NCBI GenBank assembly: GCA_040756995.1
Contig: JBFLYK010000002.1
Coordinates: 327,825 to 391,824, forward strand
DNA length: 64,000 bases
Direction of reading: 5' to 3'
From: BP-133 sp040756995
GTDB taxonomy: Bacteria; Actinomycetota; Acidimicrobiia; IMCC26256; BP-133
The notes beneath the pieces were generated by a model. It worked only from the letters and a program-made list of their open reading frames with translations, made no database searches and was not told where the DNA came from. Shown here piece by piece: positions 16,524 to 24,478 of the stretch; the first letter of the stretch is position 1, and every line of letters starts with the position of its first letter. The translations under genes and the position numbers were made by a program.

Positions 16524-17866
16524 TGCCACACCACCTTCTGCGCTGGGCGGCCGGCTTCGCCGTCGTGCTGGCCGGGGCACTGGCCGTGCCGCCGGGCGGT
16601 GGCGCCCAAGTGGGCTCACCGCTGCTCGCCCGCTTCGACCTGTCGGCCCGGGCCGACGCCGTCGGGCTTGAGACCGACGCCACCGGTCTTCCGATCATCC
16701 CCGAAGGCAAGGCGGCCTTCCTCACCCCCGCCTCGGCCCAGGCCCGGCTCTCGTCGTTCGGGTCGTTCGGTGACTCCTCAGCCTTCGCCTCCGCTCCCTA
16801 CCCCGGCGAATTCCTGGTGAGCCTGCCCAACACCGCCAACGGCCTCGGCGCCGGGACCCTCCCGCCGTTCCCGAGCTACCCCTTCTACGTGAGCGCCGAC
16901 CCCAGCCGGCCGGAACGGACCGAGTCGTTCGGGCCCTACAGCATTTCGGCCCGGAGCGAGAACGCCGGAGCCGAGGCCGTCGCCCGCCTGGGCCTGTCCA
17001 CGACGCCGCCGCAGATCGCCTCGATCACGAGCCGGGCGGCCGTCCGCCAGGATCCGGGGTCCGAGAAGCTCACATCGGTCGCCGTCAGCGAGATCGCGCC
17101 GTTCGGCATCGGCGAACTTGTCCGCATCGGCGACATCCGCAGCACCGCCACCCTGACGTTCGACCCGGCCGCGCCCGACGCCAAGGTGGCCAAGACGACA
17201 ACCTTCTCAATCGGCACCATCACCGTCGCCGGCACTGAGGTCGGGATCACGCGAGCCGGCCTGACCATGGCCGGGAAGCCGGTCGTCCCCGTCGATGCAT
17301 CGGCGCTCGAACGCCAGCTGGCCGACGCGGGAATCACCATCGAGTACCTGCCGGGCTCGGAGACCGACACGTCGATCACGTCCGCCGCCTTGCAGATCAC
17401 GCTGCGGGGCAACTACCCGATCACCCGGGACACCACGGTGCGGCTCGTGGTCGGGCAGGTGTCGGCCACCGCCGCCCCTGTTCGGGCCGAGCCGTTGACG
17501 GGGGCCTTGCCGGAGCTGCCGTCGACCACCGACGAGGCCAGCCTGCTGGGTGCGGAACCCGTGGGCGCCGGGTCCGGGGCGGCGATACCGGGCAGTGACC
17601 TCGGCTTCAGTGAAAGGGACGACGGCGGATTCGGCTCGACGGCGGGAACGGCGTCAGGAAGCGGTGTCGCTGCACCGGTGCTCACGACCCCGGTTCCGCC
17701 GTCTTCGGTCCCGGCGCAAGGCGTGCTCTTGCCCGGCGCGCCGGCCACCCGCCGGATCCCGCCGCTCACCGACCCCGCGCCGGCCTACGCCCTCGTAGCG
17801 GTGGCGCTCGTCGCGGCGGTGCTCGGAAGCCGGTTCACCGCTGTGATGTCGGCCCGCTCCCGGTGA
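16523..17866 (+). CDS. Secreted, C-terminally anchored protein of unknown function
   Basis: A 447-residue exported protein. It has an N-terminal signal (LLRWAAGFAVVLAGALAV, cleavage near GGGAQ at 28-30), a long beta-rich extracellular region of about 370 residues without cysteines, a Ser/Gly/Pro-rich stretch (about 345-415), and a C-terminal hydrophobic helix (ALVAVALVAAVLGSRF) followed by basic residues, consistent with a membrane anchor. No family is recognised. Its place between livF and the Rieske gene suggests a cell-surface role in handling the imported substrate (inference). Confidence 0.7.
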   Translation: MPHHLLRWAAGFAVVLAGALAVPPGGGAQVGSPLLARFDLSARADAVGLETDATGLPIIPEGKAAFLTPASAQARLSSFGSFGDSSAFASAPYPGEFLVSLPNTANGLGAGTLPPFPSYPFYVSADPSRPERTESFGPYSISARSENAGAEAVARLGLSTTPPQIASITSRAAVRQDPGSEKLTSVAVSEIAPFGIGELVRIGDIRSTATLTFDPAAPDAKVAKTTTFSIGTITVAGTEVGITRAGLTMAGKPVVPVDASALERQLADAGITIEYLPGSETDTSITSAALQITLRGNYPITRDTTVRLVVGQVSATAAPVRAEPLTGALPELPSTTDEASLLGAEPVGAGSGAAIPGSDLGFSERDDGGFGSTAGTASGSGVAAPVLTTPVPPSSVPAQGVLLPGAPATRRIPPLTDPAPAYALVAVALVAAVLGSRFTAVMSARSR

Positions 17867-17876
17867 GGGCTGACCG

Positions 17877-18884
17877 GTGCTGAACCTCAACATGCGACCG
17901 ACTGGCTGGTTCCAGATCGGCTGGAGCGCCGAACTCCAGCCGGGGGGTGTGAAGCCATTGCGGTATTTCGGCCACGACCTCGTTGCCTTCCGGACCGAGG
18001 CCGGCGAACTGGCCGTTCTCGACGCCCACTGCCGCCATCTCGGCGCGCACCTCGGCTACGAGAGCCGCGTGCGGGCCGAATGCGTCGTCTGCCCCTACCA
18101 CGGCTGGGAATGGCGCACCAACGGCACCAACGCCCGCATTCCCTACCAGGAACAGCCGTCCCGGGCCCGGCTCCGGCGGTGGGAAACCGTCGAACGTCAC
18201 GGCCTCATCTTCCTCTGGCACGACCCCGCCGGCGGCGAGCCGCGTCCCGGCTGGGAACTGCCTGACCTGTTCGTCGACTTCCCCACCCTCCTGTCGAAGG
18301 AGAGCGACTACCACCCGTGTCATCCCAACGCCGTCGTCGACCGACCCGGTGAACCGGTGCACCCCCAACTCATCCAGGAGAACGCGGCCGACACGATGCA
18401 CTTCCGGTTCACCCACGGCGCACCGGAGGACCCGCGGCTCATCGACTTCGAGGCCAAAGGGGCTCGGTGGCAGTCGAGCATGGGGTTCGTCTCCCCGAAG
18501 ACCGGCGACATCGCCCTGCGGCTTTACAACCTCAATGCCGGTGTCGGACTGTCCTACGCCGTCTTCGATGGGTTCCGCGCCCACTACCGGCTGATCCTCA
18601 GCGCCACTCCCGTCGACGAGGAGACGTCCCACCTGCGGGTGAGCTACTTCCTGCCCCGGGACCCGGCATCACCCGACGCCCTGACCGACGCCCAGTGCGC
18701 CTTCGCCGCCGAGACGGCCGAGCTCTACGAGCAGGACGCCCGCATCTGGCGGCACCAGGTCTTCGTGCAGAAGGCCGTCTTCGCCCGCCAGGACGTCGCC
18801 GCCTATACGGCGCTGCGGCACTGGTGCGCCCAGTTCTACGAGCTGCCAGCAGGCGCGTCGCCGACACCGGTCATGACCGAGTGA
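17877..18884 (+). CDS. Rieske non-haem iron oxygenase, KshA-like
   Basis: A 335-residue oxygenase component. The Rieske [2Fe-2S] ligands are Cys52-x-His54 and Cys72-x2-His75 in CVVCPYHGW. The mononuclear iron motif is NAADTMHFRFTH, with Asn169, Asp172, His175 and His180. This arrangement matches 3-ketosteroid 9-alpha-hydroxylase (KshA) and related monooxygenases that hydroxylate ring systems. It needs a separate reductase, and none is seen in the window. GTG 17877 lies 10 nt after the previous stop, making this the last gene of the importer operon. Steroid specificity is inferred. Confidence 0.85.
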   Translation: MLNLNMRPTGWFQIGWSAELQPGGVKPLRYFGHDLVAFRTEAGELAVLDAHCRHLGAHLGYESRVRAECVVCPYHGWEWRTNGTNARIPYQEQPSRARLRRWETVERHGLIFLWHDPAGGEPRPGWELPDLFVDFPTLLSKESDYHPCHPNAVVDRPGEPVHPQLIQENAADTMHFRFTHGAPEDPRLIDFEAKGARWQSSMGFVSPKTGDIALRLYNLNAGVGLSYAVFDGFRAHYRLILSATPVDEETSHLRVSYFLPRDPASPDALTDAQCAFAAETAELYEQDARIWRHQVFVQKAVFARQDVAAYTALRHWCAQFYELPAGASPTPVMTE

Positions 18885-18897
18885 CGGCCCGACAGGT

Positions 18898-19353
18898 CTA
18901 CGAGTGGAAGAAGGCGACGAAGTTGCCGAGCTCGACGAAGGTCTCGCCGAAGGGGCCGCCGCTCTTCCCGATGGTGGTCAAAGCGCCGGCGGCGGCGTCC
19001 ACACCCAGGTCGAGGATCGGGTTGAGAGCGGCGAGGCCGCCGGCGCCGTCGTTCAGCTCGGCGAAGCCCTTGGCGCCTTCGGCGCCGTAGGTCACGCAGC
19101 CTTCGGTCACTCTGGCGCCGGCGTTGGCCACATTGGCGTCGGGCACGGCGGCGGTGACGACGCCGAAGCCGGCCGAGCAGATGAGGGGGAGGCCGACGCG
19201 GGCCCCGAATCCCGCCACCGAAAGCACGCCGCTCACGACCGAGACTCTGCCCCTGTCACCGCTGTCGGAGGCAGCACCGGACGGCACCGCCCAGCCGGCC
19301 AGCAGAGCGGTTCCCACTGCCAGGGCGACCAGCGCCGAACGGGCCCGCTTCAT
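18898..19353 (-). CDS. Secreted protein of unknown function
   Basis: A 151-residue exported protein with a clear signal peptide (MKRARSALVALAVGTALLAGWAV, cleavage near SGAAS). The mature part is small, Gly/Ala-rich, mildly hydrophobic, with two cysteines (LICSAGF and EGCVTYG) that could form a disulfide. No family recognised. ATG 19353 was preferred over 19395 because the signal starts there. It ends 13 bp from the Rieske gene stop. Confidence 0.6.
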   Translation of the reverse strand: MKRARSALVALAVGTALLAGWAVPSGAASDSGDRGRVSVVSGVLSVAGFGARVGLPLICSAGFGVVTAAVPDANVANAGARVTEGCVTYGAEGAKGFAELNDGAGGLAALNPILDLGVDAAAGALTTIGKSGGPFGETFVELGNFVAFFHS

Positions 19354-19440
19354 CCCCGTACAACCCCCGACGAGTTCTCGAAAGGCTTTCGACAAAGCTA
19401 CCGCACTCCCTCAGGACCCGTCCACATACCCTCCGGCGGG

Positions 19441-20241
19441 TTAGGCCAACTGGTTCGTCAGCAGGGCGGCCATGAATCCGTTGTCGACCTGGAACGACTC
19501 GCCGGCGATGAACGACGCCCGGGGGCTGTTGACGAACACCAGTGGCCAGGCCTGCTCCTCGGCGGTCGACCGGCGACCGCCGGGACCGACGTAGGCGTCG
19601 ATCATGGCCGCCCCCACTTGTGCCTCGAACGCCGGCATCATCGCCGTGTCGGTCGGACCGGGATTCGAACAATTGAGCCGGATCCCGTTCTGCCGCAACA
19701 GTGACGCAGCCCGCCAGGCGACCCAGGCGTTGAGCGCCTTCTTCGAGAACATGTACGGCACCTGGAGCCGCTCCGGATGGGCCTCGCACCACGCCCGCCC
19801 CGACTCGAACCCGTCGGTCTGCACGAACGGCAGGAGGTCATAGATCTCCTGCTGCCATCCCATCCCCGCCGTAGAGCCCACGCAGACGACGGCGCCGCTG
19901 TCGGGCATCTGCGGCACCAGCGCCTCGACGAGATGGCGGGCGCCGACGAAGTTCACCAGCACGGTGTCGAGGTCGGAGAACGGCGCGCCGGGGAGCCCGG
20001 CAACGCTGAAGACCGCCTGCACCGGGCCGTCGATCGCCTTCACCACCCGGTCGATCGACGCCGGGTCGCGCAGGTCGACCTGCAGTTTCGTCTCGGCCGG
20101 ACCGTCGATGGCCTTGACGTCGAGAGCCACCACTGTGGCGCCGAGTCCGGCGAGGATTGCGGCGGTTGCTGCCCCCATGCCAGATGCGGCGCCCGTCACG
20201 ACCACCTGCCGGCCGGTGTAGCCAAGCGGATCGTCGATCAC
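19441..20241 (-). CDS. Short-chain dehydrogenase, 3-alpha-hydroxysteroid dehydrogenase-like
   Basis: A 266-residue SDR. The cofactor loop is TGAASGMG, and Asp in ALDVKAIDG suggests NAD(H). The active site has Ser in CVGSTAGMG and YMFSKKA as the Tyr-x3-Lys. The loop between strand 5 and the active site is long (GWQQEIYDLLPFVQTDGFESG), as in 3-alpha-HSD/carbonyl-reductase-type SDRs. GTG 20241 overlaps the CoA-transferase stop, so the two are coupled. Likely oxidises a hydroxyl group on the substrate or its CoA ester. Confidence 0.85.
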   Translation of the reverse strand: MIDDPLGYTGRQVVVTGAASGMGAATAAILAGLGATVVALDVKAIDGPAETKLQVDLRDPASIDRVVKAIDGPVQAVFSVAGLPGAPFSDLDTVLVNFVGARHLVEALVPQMPDSGAVVCVGSTAGMGWQQEIYDLLPFVQTDGFESGRAWCEAHPERLQVPYMFSKKALNAWVAWRAASLLRQNGIRLNCSNPGPTDTAMMPAFEAQVGAAMIDAYVGPGGRRSTAEEQAWPLVFVNSPRASFIAGESFQVDNGFMAALLTNQLA

Positions 20242-21446
20242 AGCAGCGCTCCCGTCTCCTTGAGGGCCAGGATGTGGTCCCAGTCGAGGCCCAGCTCCAG
20301 GAGGATCTCATCGGTGTGCTGGCCGTGCCCGGGCGCGGGCGTGAGCTCCGGCGGCGTCTCGTCGAACTGCACCGGGTTGGCCACGAGCCGGAACGGCGTC
20401 CCGTCGTCCAGCTTCAGCTCCGGGAGGTAGCCGTTGGCCAGGACCTGGGGGTCGTCGTGGACCTCGAGGGCGGTCTGCACCGGACCCCACACACCTTGGA
20501 CGCGAGAGAGGCGAACCTGCCATTCGGCCAGGGTCCGGGTGGCAAAGATCTCGTCGAGGAGGGCGATGCACTCCTTGCGGTTGGCGAAGCGCCCCCGGGC
20601 GTCGGCGAAGCGGTCGTCGGTGAGGAGATCGGGCCGCTCCATCGCCTCGCACAGTTCCGGCCAGTGCCGGTCGGCCTGCAGGAAGACGAGAAACACGAAC
20701 CGCCCGTCCGCCGTCCGGTAGGTGTTGGTGAGCGGGTTGGGCATGTCGGTGCGATCGAAGCCGGGAATCGGCGCACCGAGGATGCCGGCGGCGACGATGT
20801 CGGGGGAGAGGTTCCACAGGCCGAGCCCGAGCAGTGATACGTCGACGACCGACGGTTCCCCGGTCCGTTCCCGGCGGAACAGCGCGCCGGCGATCCCGCC
20901 GGCGATGGTCTGGCCACCCATGATGTCGCCGAAGGCCGCCCGCTGGAGCGGGGGATAGCCGCCCTCGGAGGTGTAGGCGGCGGCGATCCCCGCCTGGGCC
21001 CAGTAGGCGGCGGCGTCGTATCCGCCCCGCTCCGCGCCCTCGCCCCGCACGCCGTACCCGTGGCCCCGGGCGTAGATCACCTTTGGATTGCGGGCCCGGA
21101 CGCTGGCGACGTCGATGCCAAGGCGGGCGCACGAGTGGGGCAGGAGATTCGTGAGAAAGACGTCGGCGGTCTCGAGCAGCCGGTACAGCACGTCGAGGCC
21201 GTCGGGGTGGGCGATGTCGAGGCCGAGGCTGCGCTTGCCTCGGTTCGGCTGCTCCACGAGGTAGTTCACCCCGCCGGCGGTCGGCACGATCCCCGAAGAG
21301 ATCAGCCCCCGTTGCGGGTCGCCCGTCTCCGGGTGCTCGATCTTGATGACCTGGGCCCCCCAGTCGGCCAGGACCGCCCCGGCGGCCGGCACGAATGTCC
21401 ACGTCGCCACCTCGATGACCCGCACTCCGGCGAGAATGCCGCTCAT
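20238..21446 (-). CDS. CaiB/BaiF-type CoA-transferase
   Basis: A 402-residue class III CoA-transferase. The N-terminal block LAGVRVIEVATWTFVPAAGAVLADWGAQVIKIEHPETGD and the catalytic Asp in GGYDAAAYW are present. PLQRAAFGDIMGGQTIAGGIAGALF is the usual region after the active site. It moves CoA between carboxylic acids, so it may activate the pathway acid or recycle CoA. ATG 21446 was chosen because family homology starts at SGILAGVRV. The shared operator is between this gene and the divergent VOC gene. Confidence 0.85.
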   Translation of the reverse strand: MSGILAGVRVIEVATWTFVPAAGAVLADWGAQVIKIEHPETGDPQRGLISSGIVPTAGGVNYLVEQPNRGKRSLGLDIAHPDGLDVLYRLLETADVFLTNLLPHSCARLGIDVASVRARNPKVIYARGHGYGVRGEGAERGGYDAAAYWAQAGIAAAYTSEGGYPPLQRAAFGDIMGGQTIAGGIAGALFRRERTGEPSVVDVSLLGLGLWNLSPDIVAAGILGAPIPGFDRTDMPNPLTNTYRTADGRFVFLVFLQADRHWPELCEAMERPDLLTDDRFADARGRFANRKECIALLDEIFATRTLAEWQVRLSRVQGVWGPVQTALEVHDDPQVLANGYLPELKLDDGTPFRLVANPVQFDETPPELTPAPGHGQHTDEILLELGLDWDHILALKETGALL

Positions 21447-21498
21447 ACCCGTCCTCGTCCCTGGGATTCGTTCCGTGCGCATGGCAAGTCGAAAGACT

Positions 21499-21514
21499 TA
21501 CCGTACTATGCTCG
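21499..21514 (+). promoter_or_regulatory. Region-1 operator, site 5
   Basis: TACCGTACTATGCTCG in the divergent region between the CoA-transferase and VOC genes, 29 bp before the VOC start. It shares the TACCG-N-A core and TCG end with the other sites, and CGAA occurs 9 bp upstream as in sites 3 and 4. Confidence 0.5.
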
Positions 21515-21542
21515 ATATGTCGTCGGGAAGGGGGAGCGAGCC

Positions 21543-22442
21543 ATGAGGAGCCTGATCGAGGTCCGCCGCCTGCTCCACGCCAACTACAACTGCACCGACG
21601 TGGCCGTCCTCGAGCGCTGGTACACCGAGCTCTTCGGGCTGCAGCCGGTCATGCGGACGGACTCGGCCGACACACCCGGCGTCGCCTTCGGGCTGCGGAT
21701 GGACACCGCCCATCGCACGGCGTTCCTCTACGACCATCGGGGCGCCCGGCGGACGACCGCTCTGGAGCTCGTGCAGTGGGTGACGCCGCCGACCATCGGC
21801 GAGGCCTACGAGGACCCGTGGGATCGCGGCATCCAGGCGCTGGCCTTCGCCGCTCCCGATCTCGACGGCATCGCTGCCCAGGTCGCCACGGCCGGCGGAA
21901 CGGTCGTCCGTCGGGGCCGGGACTGGCTCCTGGCCAAGGACCCCGAATGCGTCAACGTCGAGGTTTACCGCGCCGACGCACCACCGGAGCAGGTGCACGT
22001 GCGGCTCACGGTCGACGACCTGGGCCGGACCACCGACTGGTGGTCGGCCCTCGGCTTCGAGCCGGCGGCCGCCGCCATCCGCGTGCCGGCGGCCGACATC
22101 TGGCCCGGCAACCGCGAGCGTGCGGTGACGGACGAGATCGCCGTGGTGGCCACCGACGACCCGACCTTCGCCCTCAACTTCACGACCTGGTCGGGCCCGC
22201 CGCCGGTGGGCCCGAGCTACGGAGCGCCGTTCCATCGCGGGCTCTACCGCCTGGCCATGGCCGTCGACGACGTCCACGGCGCCTGGGAGAAGCTGCGGGC
22301 CGACGGTCTCGCCACCCAGCCGCCGTACACCTTCCAGCTGCCGGGCACCAGGATCACCGAGGGGCTCACGATCCTGTTCCTGCGCGATCCCGACGGGATC
22401 CTCGTCGAGCTGGTCGAGCGGCCCCGCAGCTTTTTCCAGTAG
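21543..22442 (+). CDS. Two-domain VOC/glyoxalase-like protein
   Basis: A 299-residue protein with two vicinal-oxygen-chelate modules (about 8-140 and 150-295). Candidate metal ligands are His in LLHANYN, His in VHVRLTVDD and Glu in ILVELVER. The spot where extradiol dioxygenases have a second His (GLYRLAMAV) carries Arg instead, so a classical ring-cleaving dioxygenase is not assured. The fold also includes epimerases and isomerases acting on CoA esters. ATG 21543 follows GGGGGAGCG. It converges with the SDR gene at 22446. Confidence 0.75.
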   Translation: MRSLIEVRRLLHANYNCTDVAVLERWYTELFGLQPVMRTDSADTPGVAFGLRMDTAHRTAFLYDHRGARRTTALELVQWVTPPTIGEAYEDPWDRGIQALAFAAPDLDGIAAQVATAGGTVVRRGRDWLLAKDPECVNVEVYRADAPPEQVHVRLTVDDLGRTTDWWSALGFEPAAAAIRVPAADIWPGNRERAVTDEIAVVATDDPTFALNFTTWSGPPPVGPSYGAPFHRGLYRLAMAVDDVHGAWEKLRADGLATQPPYTFQLPGTRITEGLTILFLRDPDGILVELVERPRSFFQ

Positions 22443-22445
22443 CAG

Positions 22446-23243
22446 TCAGAGACGGGTCGGCCGCCGGCCGAGGGCCGCCAGGAACGGCTGGCTGTACACC
22501 ACATTTCCCGTCATCTGTTTCGGTGGTGACGAGCACATCACGAGCGCGGCCTCGGCCATCCAGTCCACCGGCTCGAGCGGAAATCCCTCGACGAGGTCGT
22601 GGTGGCTCGCGCCCGGTGTGGCGACGTTGTCCCACGGCGCCAGCGAGTTGACCGCGATGCCGTCGTCGTACAGCTCGGCGGCCATGGAGTTGGACAGGCG
22701 GTCGAGCCCCGCCTTCACCGCGCCGTAGATCGTGACGCCCCGCGTCTGCGCCTCGTCGAACGGCGGTCCGAGGGCGAGGTTGGCGACGCGGCTCGAGATG
22801 TTGAGGATCCAGCCTTCGCCTTTGGTCCTCATCCCCGGCACCACCAGCCGGGCCAGCTCGTACGGCGCCCAGAGCTGCACCTCGACCATGAGATCGAAGC
22901 GCTTGCGAGGGAAGTCTTCCATCGGCCGCAGGTAGGTGACGGCGGCGTTGTTGACCAGGATGTCGACCGGGCCGAGCCGGCGCTCCGCTTCGGCCACGAG
23001 GCGGGCTCGGTCCTCGGCCTTCGAGACGTCGCACCGAACGGTGATGGCCTCGCCGCCGGCGGCCCGGATGGCAGCGGCGGTCTCCACCAGCGAACCCCGG
23101 TATTTCGGGTCGGGGTCGAGGGTGCGGGCCGACAGCACAACCCGGGCGCCCTCCTCGGCCAACCGCCGGGCGATCGCCTCGCCGATGCCCCGGCTCGACC
23201 CGGTAACGACGGCGACCTTCCCGGCACAGGCGCCGGTCGTCAT
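22446..23243 (-). CDS. Short-chain dehydrogenase/reductase
   Basis: A 265-residue SDR with the cofactor loop TGSSRGIG, the NNAAVTYL motif, Ser in NISSRVAN and YGAVKAG as the catalytic Tyr-x3-Lys. Arg in LSARTLDPD after strand 2 hints at NADP(H). The N-terminus has only a short lead, MTTGACAGK. ATG 23243 overlaps the P450 stop (ATGA), so it is expressed with the P450 and may oxidise the alcohol that the P450 makes. The substrate is inferred only from context. Confidence 0.85.
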   Translation of the reverse strand: MTTGACAGKVAVVTGSSRGIGEAIARRLAEEGARVVLSARTLDPDPKYRGSLVETAAAIRAAGGEAITVRCDVSKAEDRARLVAEAERRLGPVDILVNNAAVTYLRPMEDFPRKRFDLMVEVQLWAPYELARLVVPGMRTKGEGWILNISSRVANLALGPPFDEAQTRGVTIYGAVKAGLDRLSNSMAAELYDDGIAVNSLAPWDNVATPGASHHDLVEGFPLEPVDWMAEAALVMCSSPPKQMTGNVVYSQPFLAALGRRPTRL

Positions 23244-24409
23244 CGCGGCCACACCAGCGGCATCTCGTCGAAGTAGCGCAGCTGCTTCGGCCAGCCGATC
23301 CGGGGATCGGCGCCCGGGGCGAGCGTGTACTCGGGGATGCGGCGGTGCCATTCTTCAAGTACCAGCCGCAGCTCGAGCCGGGCGAGGTGCGAACCGAGAC
23401 AGCGGTGGATCCCCCCGCCGAAGGTGTAGTGGCGGATCATCGTCCGGTCGAAGTCGATGTCATCGGGCCGGTCGTAGACAGCCGGATCCCGGTTAGCGGC
23501 GCCGAGGTTGAGCCGGACGTCGGTGCCCTTGGGAATCGGGCAGCCGCCGAGCTCGGTGTCGGCCGATACCACCCGCGGCAGCTCCCAGACCGGCACCTCC
23601 ACCCGCAGCAGCTCTTCCACCGCCGCCGGGATCACGGCCGGGTCTTCAACGAGCCGGCGACGGAGGTCGGGCCGGCGAGCGAGGTGGTTGTAGAACAGGC
23701 CCAGCGCCGACGTCACGGTCTCGAGCCCGGCCAGGACGAACAGGAAGGCCATGCTCAGGATCTCGATGTCGTCCATCGGCCGTTCGTCGTCGTCCACTGC
23801 CAGCAGCTGGCTGAGGAGGTCGTCGCCGCCCGTCTGGCGGCGCTCGCTCACGTAGCTGGCGAGATATCCGAACAACTCGCCGGCCGCCGCCATCTCCTCC
23901 GGCGTCGTCTCCCGGTCGGGGTCGGCGGCCGAGAGCACGCCGTCCTTCCAGGTCACGAACCGATCGCGGTCGTTGAGCGGCAGTCCGAACACCGTGAGGA
24001 ACACCTGGGCCGGGAAGGGCACCGCCAGGGCCGGGACAAGGTCGCAGGCGCCGTCGTCGATGAACTGGTCGATGAGGACGTTGACCTGGGTCCGCAACTC
24101 CTCGCCCAGTCGGGCCACCCGCTTGGGCCCGAAGAATGGGTCGAGGATCCGCCGGTAGCGGGCATGGTCGGGCGGGTCGATGGCGATCGGTACCAGCGGG
24201 ATCGGCGCGCCGAGGCGGTCGAACGCCAGCTTCGAAGAGAAGACGACCGGGTCGTGCAGCGCGGCGTCGACGAAGGCCTGGCGGGCCACCATCCAGTAGT
24301 CGTCGATCGGGAAGGCGGGCGGGGCTTCCCGGAACTGCCGGTAGGCCTCGGCCGGGTCGTCCGCCATCGGAACGTCGCCCAGGTGGACCGGGCAGCCGCT
24401 CAACTCCAC
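23240..24409 (-). CDS. Cytochrome P450
   Basis: A 389-residue soluble bacterial P450. The haem-binding loop is FGGGIHRCLG with ligand Cys337. The I-helix oxygen motif is LAGLET, and the ExxR motif is EELLR. It starts at GTG 24409 behind AAGGGGG. Bacterial P450s of this length usually take electrons from ferredoxin; no ferredoxin gene is seen nearby. It is divergent from the acyl-CoA dehydrogenase operon with the shared operator in between. Probably hydroxylates an aliphatic or ring carbon of the substrate. Confidence 0.9.
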   Translation of the reverse strand: MELSGCPVHLGDVPMADDPAEAYRQFREAPPAFPIDDYWMVARQAFVDAALHDPVVFSSKLAFDRLGAPIPLVPIAIDPPDHARYRRILDPFFGPKRVARLGEELRTQVNVLIDQFIDDGACDLVPALAVPFPAQVFLTVFGLPLNDRDRFVTWKDGVLSAADPDRETTPEEMAAAGELFGYLASYVSERRQTGGDDLLSQLLAVDDDERPMDDIEILSMAFLFVLAGLETVTSALGLFYNHLARRPDLRRRLVEDPAVIPAAVEELLRVEVPVWELPRVVSADTELGGCPIPKGTDVRLNLGAANRDPAVYDRPDDIDFDRTMIRHYTFGGGIHRCLGSHLARLELRLVLEEWHRRIPEYTLAPGADPRIGWPKQLRYFDEMPLVWPR

Positions 24410-24442
24410 CGAACCCCCTTCCCGAGCTATTCTCGCATGACC

Positions 24443-24458
24443 TACCGAAAGTAATTCG
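24443..24458 (+). promoter_or_regulatory. Region-1 operator, site 6
   Basis: TACCGAAAGTAATTCG, a perfect match to TACCGNANNNNATTCG, between the P450 and acyl-CoA dehydrogenase genes. It lies 20 bp before the dehydrogenase start and 33 bp before the P450 start. Confidence 0.65.
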
Positions 24459-24478
24459 ATATACCCGGAGGATCAAGG

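Noticed and set aside
21543..22442. Extradiol ring-cleavage dioxygenase
   Set aside because: The position of the second metal His in the C-terminal module is Arg, so only a general VOC-fold call is supported.
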